Of a DNA stretch of 64,000 nt, positions 9,901 to 16,587 are shown piece by piece. A program made the position numbers and the translations under genes. The first letter of the stretch is position 1. Each line of letters opens with the position of its first letter. The notes beneath the pieces were generated by a model. The model had not been told where the DNA came from, made no database searches, and saw nothing but the letters and a program-made list of their open reading frames with translations. This DNA is from an uncultured Clostridia bacterium (GTDB lineage: Bacteria > Bacillota > Clostridia > Oscillospirales > Acutalibacteraceae). The DNA lies in NCBI GenBank assembly GCA_947595635.1, contig CANQEU010000002.1:1-64000 (forward strand), read 5' to 3'.

Positions 9901-10503
9901 ATGCCTGTAAAGGTGTCTGTGTCTGAGCTCGCGCACGAGGAGCTTGGCAGAAGCTTTTCGTTTTCAAGCCGTCCCGCGTTCTTGTCTAAGGATAATTTGA
10001 CAGGCGCGCAGCGCGGTACAGCCGTTCACACGCTTATGCAGTTTGCCGACTATGCTCGGTTTATAGATACTCCGCAGCAAGAGCTTGACCGACTGGTCAG
10101 AGAGAGGTATATTTCACCTCAACAGGCTGCTGCAATAGACGTAAATATGATACTCAACTGCCTTAACACGCCGATAATGCAAAGCTATATCAATTCGGAA
10201 AAAAGCTACCGTGAATATCGCTTTGCCGTAAAAATAAAGGCAAAGGATGTCTTCGACAGCCTTCCGGCGGATACAACGGAGGATATTGTGCTACAGGGAG
10301 CAGTAGATTGCGCCTTTGTAGAGAACGGTGAAATAATAATAGTTGACTATAAGACAGATAAGGTGCGCTCAATGCAGGAGCTTAAGGACAGATACAGCGA
10401 ACAGCTTAGGCTGTATAGCTTTGCTATGCAGCTTTCAACAGGTATGAAGGTAAGGGAAAGAGTGATATATTCATTTGCCCTTAACGATACTATAACTGTG
10501 TAA
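6985..10503 (+). CDS. addA: ATP-dependent helicase/nuclease subunit A (AddA)
   Basis: This is a UvrD-type superfamily 1A helicase fused to a RecB-type nuclease, and it works with AddB in double-strand break processing. Visible elements are the Walker A motif (AAAGSGKTAVL, about residue 23), the helicase motif II (VDEYQDANELQ, about 395), motif VI (LYVALTRAKEKL, about 838) and the C-terminal nuclease motif IIIVDYKTDK (about 1118). At 1172 aa it has the usual AddA length. The gene begins inside the addB stop (ATGA). The order addB-addA is the common Firmicute arrangement. Confidence 0.95.
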   Translation: MKRNWTPAQTDAINAQGGAVIVSAAAGSGKTAVLVERVLSRITNPASRVDIDKLLVVTYTNAAAAEMKERISAGLERLSKEFPQDSYYRRQLMLLPSANISTIHSFCGNVIKENFYLLGDVPSDYKIADESRLSIIRDRAAENIIEEIYSSDDEGYRYMADCFSTAKGEYNLKSTILDIYNFLCSQPFPEKWMDDVERAYCCDSASESIWGRAILEEAALAADFFTRKTDECIALFNSKPELGKAFGEKISGSYKSLVDKFSSLVSAGDWNGLYEFAHTQHSFERLSAAKGYSDDPVKVRISNILKMIKKEITDSIPKLFIYDDEEYLNSTKIARPAIKALFKAVRLFSEEYSRLKLEESYADFSDLERWTLRLLYKDGSRTPLAIKLSEKFCEVMVDEYQDANELQDTIFNCLSDNGKKLFVVGDVKQSIYRFRQANPELFLKRKNSYAPYDRKIDNYPAKIMLDKNFRSRSGITAAVNFIFSKLMSPQAGDMYYKSEDMLVAAADYSEDDKPDTSLDIIFAPISMNIASHIAEARLIAKRISELKSSLMIEENGVKRPARYGDFAILLRNGTNALEYMNVLKNSGIPARCSAGDNFLKTNEILIMISLLQVINNPLLDIPLLNVMTSPIFAFTPTELAKIRIERKKEPLYASVKRCADSGDSHCGNLCDLLSYFRMTASSVSLSELISDIFDKTSYPEIISATDGGDIKLNNLRLFYKKSIEYSDSGGCLSSYVRYLDKLCEQDAKIKTSQINAESSKVEIMTIHRSKGLEFPVCFVAGISSPNQNDAEQLVIHPKLGVGAAINVITGPYKIESLQKQAIKMKQSIDEVSEELRVLYVALTRAKEKLFMVVSTKSGKPGEMTAQLASRLEIKNESIHPYVVRSLSSNAQRLIACAILYGRSKELLEYIDVPTKPFIGNAEDYWNVSLHMANELLPVDIDSETRESREYDITAREIERRLALEYKNGSLANMPVKVSVSELAHEELGRSFSFSSRPAFLSKDNLTGAQRGTAVHTLMQFADYARFIDTPQQELDRLVRERYISPQQAAAIDVNMILNCLNTPIMQSYINSEKSYREYRFAVKIKAKDVFDSLPADTTEDIVLQGAVDCAFVENGEIIIVDYKTDKVRSMQELKDRYSEQLRLYSFAMQLSTGMKVRERVIYSFALNDTITV

Positions 10504-10530
10504 ATTAAATGCGAAAGCGAGTGGTTATAA

Positions 10531-12219
10531 GTGACAGCGGAAATTAAAAAAGAGATTATTAACGCTGCTTCGGGCAAAATCGAGGCTGATACCGTGTTTA
10601 AAAACGTGAGGTATCTTGACGTTTTTACGAACAAATTTAAAATCGGTAATATAGCGGTATCAGGCGGATATTTTATCGGACAGGGTGATTACAGCGCAAA
10701 GGAGGAGTTTGACTGCACAGGTATGGCAATGGTTCCGGGGTTTATTGACGGCCATATCCACCTTGAAAGCTCAATAATCTCGCCGCAGAGCTTTGCTAAG
10801 ATAGCCTCTCGGCACGGAACGTCTGCGGTCGTTGCCGATCCGCACGAAATAACGAATGTTCTCGGCTGTGACGGCTTTGATTATATGCTTAAAGCAACGC
10901 GGAATTTGCCTATAGACGTGTTCTTTTGTGTGCCGTCTTGCGTCCCTGCAAGTCCGTTTGATGAAAACGGCGCAAAAATAACCAGCCGTGAGGTAGATAA
11001 ATATATCGGCGATGAGCGTATATTGGGTCTTGCCGAGATGATGAATTTTCCGGCGACGATTTCGGCGGACGATGAAATAATACGGATGATCTTATCAGCC
11101 GAAAACGTGAAAAAAGCGGTGGACGGCCATGCCCCGTCGCTTAGAGGAAAGGCGCTCAACGCCTATGCCGCGGCAGGGATAAAATCAGACCACGAATGCA
11201 CAACGCTAAGCGAGGCGCTCGAAAAGCTTTCCTGCGGTCAGTATATTATGATAAGACAGGGAACGGCAGGAAGAAATCTTGAAGCCTTGCTGCCTCTTTT
11301 AAAAGATGCCTCTTATTCAAGATGCTTTTTTGTTACAGACGATAAGTCGGCTGAGGAGCTTATGGAAAACGGGCATATGGATAATATTATAAGACTTGCC
11401 GTCGCAGGCGGAGTAAGACCGGAAATAGCGTTTAGGGCGGCTTCATTCAATGCCGCGGAATATTTCGGTATGAAAAACAAGGGCGCAATTGCTCCCGGTT
11501 ATATAGCCGATTTTGTTTTGCTGAGCGATATTGACAGCGTTAAAATTGAAGCTGTATATAAGCACGGCAGGAATATTGAGCAAGACTTTAAGGAGTGCGG
11601 CATAAAAATTGAGCCTGAGCTTACGGCAAAGGTCACAAGCACCATGCACGCCGAGAAAATCACGGCTGACAGCATTAAGCTTAAACGCAATAATGAGAAA
11701 ATAATAGGAGTGATCGGCGGCGAAATTATAACGTCTGACGAGGGCGAGGGCAGCAAGATTGATACCGACAACGATATTCTTAAGCTGTGCGTTGTTGAAC
11801 GCCATAAAAACACGGGTCATATCGGCGTTTGTCTGATAAAGGGCTACGGGCTTAAAAGAGGAGCGGTTGCAACAAGTATTGCCCACGATTCGCACAATAT
11901 TATTGCCGTCGGCGCAAGCGACGGGGATATTGTTGCGGCAGTAAACGAAATTATAGATATGCAGGGCGGTATGGCGGTTGCTGAGAATGGAAGGATCAGC
12001 GACAGTCTAAGGCTTAATATTGCCGGATTAATGACGGACGAACCGGCGGAGCTTGTCGCAGATAAAATAACGCGTTTAAAAAATGCGGCTTATGACTTGG
12101 GCGTTTACAGGAATGTAGACCCGTTTATGACCCTATCCTTCATCAGCCTGCCTGTTATACCTAAGCTAAAGCTTACAAGCCTCGGCGTAGTCGATGTTGA
12201 CAAATTCAAGCTGATATAA
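10531..12219 (+). CDS. ade: adenine deaminase
   Basis: This amidohydrolase converts adenine to hypoxanthine and ammonia in purine salvage. The metal-binding HxH appears as GHIHLESS near residue 73. The C-terminal region is rich in features of the Ade family (HDSHNIIAVG near residue 453). The 562-aa length fits AdeC/Ade proteins and not the shorter adenosine-deaminase-like enzymes. The start is GTG at 10531 with a weak purine-rich upstream sequence. It follows addA by 27 bp and may be read through from it, although the functions are unrelated. A strong hairpin follows the gene. Confidence 0.93.
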   Translation: MTAEIKKEIINAASGKIEADTVFKNVRYLDVFTNKFKIGNIAVSGGYFIGQGDYSAKEEFDCTGMAMVPGFIDGHIHLESSIISPQSFAKIASRHGTSAVVADPHEITNVLGCDGFDYMLKATRNLPIDVFFCVPSCVPASPFDENGAKITSREVDKYIGDERILGLAEMMNFPATISADDEIIRMILSAENVKKAVDGHAPSLRGKALNAYAAAGIKSDHECTTLSEALEKLSCGQYIMIRQGTAGRNLEALLPLLKDASYSRCFFVTDDKSAEELMENGHMDNIIRLAVAGGVRPEIAFRAASFNAAEYFGMKNKGAIAPGYIADFVLLSDIDSVKIEAVYKHGRNIEQDFKECGIKIEPELTAKVTSTMHAEKITADSIKLKRNNEKIIGVIGGEIITSDEGEGSKIDTDNDILKLCVVERHKNTGHIGVCLIKGYGLKRGAVATSIAHDSHNIIAVGASDGDIVAAVNEIIDMQGGMAVAENGRISDSLRLNIAGLMTDEPAELVADKITRLKNAAYDLGVYRNVDPFMTLSFISLPVIPKLKLTSLGVVDVDKFKLI

Positions 12220-12277
12220 GATAAAATAAAGATGTAATGAGCTTTTGGATAAACCTTTTTTGACAAGGCTCTCGACT

Positions 12278-12315
12278 AAAGCAGCGTTGCCGGCACAAGT
12301 CGGCAACGCTGCTTT
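12278..12315 (+). terminator. hairpin terminator after adenine deaminase
   Basis: AAAGCAGCGTTGCCG and CGGCAACGCTGCTTT form a perfect 15-bp stem with an 8-nt loop. The downstream tract is only TTTGCTATATAATT, so the U-run is weak. The stem is strong enough that I still read it as the end of the addB-addA-ade unit. The rest of the 12220-12577 gap holds only the promoter listed next. Confidence 0.7.
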
Positions 12316-12527
12316 GCTATATAATTAAGGCAAAAAGGGGAGTGAAAAAGAACACCTTGAAAGGAAATACAGCAGCGCAAATGGGAAGGAATTTGCGGAT
12401 TGAGTACGGCAGAGCCGTTGAGTGCAGTATGCAGGCAGTGAAATATCCCTGCCGACGATCTTTATTTTTTAACATTTTTTACAGTAAAATTTTTGTGATT
12501 TTGACGATTTTATTCATTTCATAAAAA

Positions 12528-12536
12528 TGGTATAAT
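12528..12536 (+). promoter_or_regulatory. extended -10 promoter for the dockerin/PepSY gene
   Basis: TGGTATAAT (12528-12536) is a full extended -10 element about 40 bp before the start codon. No good -35 lies at 16-18 bp; TTGACG at 12501 is too far upstream. The ribosome binding site AAGGAGG follows at about 12565. Confidence 0.5.
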
Positions 12537-12577
12537 TATCTTGGTTAATTATAGATTAAAAAATAAGGAGGATTATT

Positions 12578-14425
12578 ATGAAAAAAAGAAATTTCTTGAA
12601 AAAACCGACTGCTTTTTTACTCATTGCACTTATGACGGCGCTCTGTGTGCCATCGGCCTTTGCCGCGCAGCCAAACTCCGCAGCCTCCGAAATAAGGCTA
12701 GGTGACGTTAATTTTGACGGCAATATTAATATATCCGACGCAATATTGGTACAAAAACAAGCTCTGAACATAAAAGGACTTAGAAGCGACGCTGTACCGT
12801 TTTCCGATGTCGACAAAAACGGAGATACCACGGTGGTTGACGCGATTAAGGTGCAAAAGCACGCCTTGAGCATTTTAAAAATCGAAGACGACGTTACAAG
12901 ACACTCTTATTTTGACACAAGCGGACAGATTGTCAGCTACAACGACAGTGCCGAGGTCGATCCGAACAGCAACGGCTATATCGGCGGCAAGAGGGCAAAG
13001 GCTATCGCCTATGAACATGCCGGCGTTACCGAGGACGGCGTAAGACGGCTTGAAATTGAGGTCGACCGCAGAAAAGGAGTTGTTGTCTATGAGGTCGAAT
13101 TTGTAATCGACGGCTATGAGTATGAATACGAAATAGATGTAACAAGCGGTGCAATCGTCCATTCATACAAGGAGCTTGACGACGATTTCCACTTTGACGG
13201 CGACATTGATCCGAGCAACAAGGCATATATCGGCGCACAGAAGGCAAAGGAGATTGCCTATGAACATGCCGGAGTTTCCGTTGACAGCCTTAAAAAGCTT
13301 GAAATAGAGCTGAACCGCAAAAGAGGAGTAGTCGTTTATGAAATAGAATTCGAGTCGGGCGGCTATGAATATGACTATGACATAAACGCGGAGACGGGAG
13401 AAATAGTTACCTCTTATAAGGAGCGCGACAACGATTTTACGGCAGATCCCGGCGTTGTGAATCCAGACAGCGGAAATTATATAGGCGAAAACAGGGCAAA
13501 GGAGATAGCTCTCGGTCATGCCGGACTTAGCGCGGAGAATGTAATAGAGCTTGAAACAGAGCTTGACCGAATAGGCGGAGTTGTTGTATATGAGGTTGAA
13601 TTCAAGTCCGGCGGATATGACTACGATTATTATATAAACGCCGAAAGCGGCGAGATAATAAGCTCGTATAAGGAGCATGACGATTACCGCAAGGACACCG
13701 ATGCTGCGCCTCCGAGCGGCAGTGACTATATCGGAGAGGAAAAAGCAAAGGAGATAGCCCTGAGCCACGCGGGACTGAGCGCGGATAAGGTGAGCGCGCT
13801 TGAAATAGAGCTTGACAGCAAAAGAGGCGTGGTTGTCTATGAGATAGAATTTAAATACGGCGGCTGCGAGTACAACTATGATATAAACGCGGCAAGCGGC
13901 GAGATAGTAAGCTCTTATAAGGAGCTCGACGATCACCAAGACCCAATCATCGACCCTGATAATAATGTCTATATCGGAGAGCAAAAGGCAAAGGAGATAG
14001 CCTTTGCACATGCGGAGGTTTCAGCCGACAGCGTGAGAATGGTTGAAATAGAGCTGGACGTTAAAAGAGGAGTCGTTGTATACGAGATAGAGTTTAAATC
14101 GGGCGGCTTTGAGTATGACTATGATATAAACGCATTTAACGGAGAAGTCATAAGCTCTTATAAGGAGCTGGGAGATTACCGCGACGACACAAACAAATTT
14201 GACCCCGACAGTCAAGATTATATAGGTGAGCAGAGCGCAAAGAGTATAGCCTTGAACCATGCCGGAGTTTCGGAGGGCAGCGTAAGGGAATTTAAGATAG
14301 AGCTTGACCGTGAAAAGGGAAAGGTTTTATATGAAATAGAATTCAAATCCGGCGGCTTTGAGTATGAATACGAGATCGACGCCTATACCGGAGATATCAT
14401 CAAGCACGAAAAGGAAAGAGATTGA
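12578..14425 (+). CDS. secreted dockerin protein with six PepSY-like repeats
   Basis: I do not recognise a named gene. Residues 1-30 form a signal peptide with a lysine-rich start, a hydrophobic core and a probable AFA|A cleavage site. Residues about 41-101 form a type I dockerin with two calcium-loop helices (DVNFDGNINISD and DVDKNGDTTVVD), each followed by an (V)QK.AL helix. Six copies of an approximately 82-residue unit follow, starting near residues 134, 216, 301, 384, 464 and 547. Each copy has YIG...AK.IA..HAG, then a GVVVYE(I/V)EF strand and a YEYDI.A..GEI..SYKE end, as in PepSY domains. There is no sortase signal or C-terminal membrane helix. The likely role is an exported protein held by a cohesin; PepSY domains are linked to protease regulation, but the actual function here is unknown. 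The gene stands alone between terminators. Confidence 0.85.
   Translation: MKKRNFLKKPTAFLLIALMTALCVPSAFAAQPNSAASEIRLGDVNFDGNINISDAILVQKQALNIKGLRSDAVPFSDVDKNGDTTVVDAIKVQKHALSILKIEDDVTRHSYFDTSGQIVSYNDSAEVDPNSNGYIGGKRAKAIAYEHAGVTEDGVRRLEIEVDRRKGVVVYEVEFVIDGYEYEYEIDVTSGAIVHSYKELDDDFHFDGDIDPSNKAYIGAQKAKEIAYEHAGVSVDSLKKLEIELNRKRGVVVYEIEFESGGYEYDYDINAETGEIVTSYKERDNDFTADPGVVNPDSGNYIGENRAKEIALGHAGLSAENVIELETELDRIGGVVVYEVEFKSGGYDYDYYINAESGEIISSYKEHDDYRKDTDAAPPSGSDYIGEEKAKEIALSHAGLSADKVSALEIELDSKRGVVVYEIEFKYGGCEYNYDINAASGEIVSSYKELDDHQDPIIDPDNNVYIGEQKAKEIAFAHAEVSADSVRMVEIELDVKRGVVVYEIEFKSGGFEYDYDINAFNGEVISSYKELGDYRDDTNKFDPDSQDYIGEQSAKSIALNHAGVSEGSVREFKIELDREKGKVLYEIEFKSGGFEYEYEIDAYTGDIIKHEKERD
12976..14415 (+). 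repeat. tandem coding repeats (six units of about 250 bp)
   Basis: The PepSY-like units of the secreted protein are visible at DNA level as recurring blocks such as GCAAAGGAGATAG and GTTGT(C/A)TATGAG, with a period of roughly 240-255 bp. The units have diverged in sequence, unlike the perfect repeats at 23-437, so the array is older. Confidence 0.8.
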
Positions 14426-14509
14426 TTTTAAATCGGCTACGGTCGATTAAACACTATGGTGCATTTGCGATTGTGTTATAAACATTGACTTAATCGCCTG
14501 CAAAAATAT

Positions 14510-14546
14510 AAAACCCGAAATCAGGTAATACCGGATTTCGGGTTTT
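14510..14546. terminator. bidirectional terminator between convergent genes
   Basis: AAAACCCGAAATC and GATTTCGGGTTTT form a perfect 13-bp stem, with a further GGT/ACC pairing in the loop. It has T-runs on both strands and lies between the dockerin gene (plus) and the FkbM-type gene (minus), so it can end both transcripts. Confidence 0.9.
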
Positions 14547-14624
14547 CTGCGCTCCGGGACTTGCTCTTTGCAAACAAGTCCTTTTGTAATTGTAATATTT
14601 AAATCGTTGATTAATTTGCTTTCT

Positions 14625-15680
14625 TTATATGCAGTATAAATTAGTGTCCCATGCCGGAACGGCAGGATGATGGCGTATAAAAAATTTGTACTCCGGCTGA
14701 ATGCTTTTAATTTTAAGCGGAATTGAGAATATATCCTCGCCCCTGTGATACAGCGCTATATTAAGCTTCGGCTTTTGCGACCTAAGCGTGTTTATAGCGC
14801 CGTCAATAGCCTGCTGCTCGCACCCCTCAACGTCTGCCTTTATATATGAGAAATTGTATCCTTCGCCTATGCTGTCTACCCTTACGGCGGATATCCTTAC
14901 GCCTTTGTCGGATACGCACGAAGCCCTGCCGCCGTTTTTCTCAAGCGTTATATCGCGGTCGTCGCTCCACACAGCGGCGTTTATCGTTCGGCAATTATTC
15001 ATTCCGGCGCAGTGCTCGCAAAGCTTCTTATATGTTTTTGGGTCAGGCTCAAGCGCGGTTATTTGCCTGTAATCTTTCGTAAAGCTAATAAACTCGTCAA
15101 TCGTATCTCCTCTGTATGCCCCAAGGTCAAGATAGCTTTCATTATCGGAAAGCTTCAATATATTATTATAAGCCTCGCTTTTGTCGCTTTCACAGCCAAA
15201 AAGATATTCAAGCTTGCCGCTGTATTGGAATTTAATAATATCCTTATATATACTTCGTGATTTTTCCTCGTTAAACAGCTCGAGAGCGCTTAAAATATTT
15301 TGCTCGTTTTTTTCAATAAATTCGCCGTCAAATATATTGCCGCCGAATACGGGCACAGTCGGAGCAAGCACCTCGTGCCTTTGAGCGACAGACCTTATCG
15401 CCTCGATAACCTCGCTTCTTTGCGAGCCGAAAGCGACAAGTATGATAAAATCCCCGTACTCCGCTTCAATATCGGAAAGCCTTTTTACGGTTTTTCCGTG
15501 AAAGCTTTGTCCTCTTACAAAGCCGTCGCTTGCGAAAAAATCCGCGGCATTAACACCGTCCTGTTCAAGACGGCTGATAATAGCGTCGGCGCCGTTGCCG
15601 GTGCCGTATATAACAATTGGACGGGAGGCGGATTTTAAATATTCCCAAAGCGATATTTCATTTTTAAGAAATTCAAGCAT
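14625..15680 (-). CDS. FkbM-family methyltransferase with an N-terminal Rossmann-like domain
   Basis: This is a SAM-dependent methyltransferase of the FkbM family; the substrate is unknown. The C-terminal half (about 180-351) carries the SAM motif YLDLGAYRGDTI, then ALEPDP, and the family's late signature (IKADVEGCEQQAIDGA). Residues about 21-110 look like a separate nucleotide-binding fold (IVIYGTGNGADAI). This N-terminal domain also occurs in sugar- or polysaccharide-related FkbM proteins. It starts 4 bp after the rlmA-like gene, so the two are co-transcribed. No other glycan genes are nearby, so O-methylation of a surface glycan is only a guess. Confidence 0.8.
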   Translation of the reverse strand: MLEFLKNEISLWEYLKSASRPIVIYGTGNGADAIISRLEQDGVNAADFFASDGFVRGQSFHGKTVKRLSDIEAEYGDFIILVAFGSQRSEVIEAIRSVAQRHEVLAPTVPVFGGNIFDGEFIEKNEQNILSALELFNEEKSRSIYKDIIKFQYSGKLEYLFGCESDKSEAYNNILKLSDNESYLDLGAYRGDTIDEFISFTKDYRQITALEPDPKTYKKLCEHCAGMNNCRTINAAVWSDDRDITLEKNGGRASCVSDKGVRISAVRVDSIGEGYNFSYIKADVEGCEQQAIDGAINTLRSQKPKLNIALYHRGEDIFSIPLKIKSIQPEYKFFIRHHPAVPAWDTNLYCI

Positions 15681-15684
15681 AATT

Positions 15685-16500
15685 TCATACCCTTTTGTAA
15701 ATTAAGAGCGAAAACTCAATTTGCGTCAGCAGACTGTCGAGGCTCTCAAGCTTTTTCTGGTCTGTTGACGATGTTTTGTAATAATAAGGCGTCATCTTAA
15801 AAAGATTTTCAATATCCGACCTGTTGTCTATTTCAAGCTCATATTTTATCTCTATATTTTCGCACAGCTCAAATCCGTCAAGACGGGTGGTGACGGCTTC
15901 GTTTTTATAAGGCGTTTCATATATCCTCTGCTTTAAGCCGTACAGGTGATCTTCAAGCGGCACGGCCCTGAAAAGAAAGCCGCCTTGCTTGATTATCCTT
16001 TTGTACTCGTCGCCGGCAAGCGGCGAGAATATGTTAAGAACGGCGTCGGCACTGCCGCTGTGAAACGGCAGAGAATATGCGCTGCCCACGGCAAGGCTGA
16101 TTTCCTTGCCGCGCCTTGAAGCGCATATCAAAGCGTCCTTTGAAATATCAACGCCGAAAATTTTAAATCCCTTGTCCATGCAATCATCAAGCAAGCCGCT
16201 GCTGTAATAGCAGTCGCCGCATCCGGCGTCGACAATACAGGAGCCGTCTTTAAGATATTTTCGGCAGCTATAGCAAATTTTTTCAAGCAGGGGCTTATAA
16301 TAGCCCTTGTTCAAAAAGTCAAACCTCGCCCTTATCATCATTTTGTCGTCGCCGTGACGTTTAAGCCCCGACTGCTGACTTTGAAGCAGATTGATATATC
16401 CCTGCCTTGCAATGTCATATGAATGTCCCTTGTCGCACTTGTATGAGGAATCGCGTTCAAACAAAAAGCCGCCGCACACGGGACAGGTGAAATTAAGCAT
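15685..16500 (-). CDS. rlmA: 23S rRNA (guanine-N1)-methyltransferase, RlmA family
   Basis: This is predicted to methylate N1 of a guanine in helix 35 of 23S rRNA (G745 or G748 type). The N-terminal zinc-binding region is clear: CPVCGG at residues 6-11 with a later CDKGH. The family segment SYDIARQGYINLL follows. A class I SAM domain has VDAGCGDCYY near residue 96. The 271-aa length fits the RlmA/TlrB family, and which of the two guanines it modifies cannot be told from sequence. The ATG at 16500 has AGGAAAGG upstream. Confidence 0.87.
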   Translation of the reverse strand: MLNFTCPVCGGFLFERDSSYKCDKGHSYDIARQGYINLLQSQQSGLKRHGDDKMMIRARFDFLNKGYYKPLLEKICYSCRKYLKDGSCIVDAGCGDCYYSSGLLDDCMDKGFKIFGVDISKDALICASRRGKEISLAVGSAYSLPFHSGSADAVLNIFSPLAGDEYKRIIKQGGFLFRAVPLEDHLYGLKQRIYETPYKNEAVTTRLDGFELCENIEIKYELEIDNRSDIENLFKMTPYYYKTSSTDQKKLESLDSLLTQIEFSLLIYKRV

Positions 16501-16532
16501 AAGCTCATACCTTTCCTAAACGATACAGCAGT

Positions 16533-16561
16533 ATTTTATCACAATTGAAAAATACATACAA
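16533..16561 (-). promoter_or_regulatory. promoter for the rlmA-fkbM pair
   Basis: On the minus strand, TTGTAT (16561-16556), a 17-bp spacer and TAAAAT (16538-16533) are followed by the rlmA start about 33 bp on. A TG pair one base before the -10 makes it an extended -10 element. This suggests rlmA-fkbM can be transcribed independently of the upstream ATPase. Confidence 0.55.
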
Positions 16562-16587
16562 GCTTGCGTTTGTGTGCGGCGATGCTA

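Noticed and set aside
12342-12524. 60-codon ORF with a hydrophobic tail between adenine deaminase and the dockerin gene
   Set aside because: Its GTG lies one base after GGGGA, which is too close to serve as a ribosome binding site. It overlaps the promoter region of the next gene and shows no recognisable motif.
13163-14011. 282-aa antisense ORF inside the PepSY-repeat gene
   Set aside because: It is the mirror of a repetitive, codon-biased gene on the plus strand; its repeats follow the sense repeats and it has no family features.
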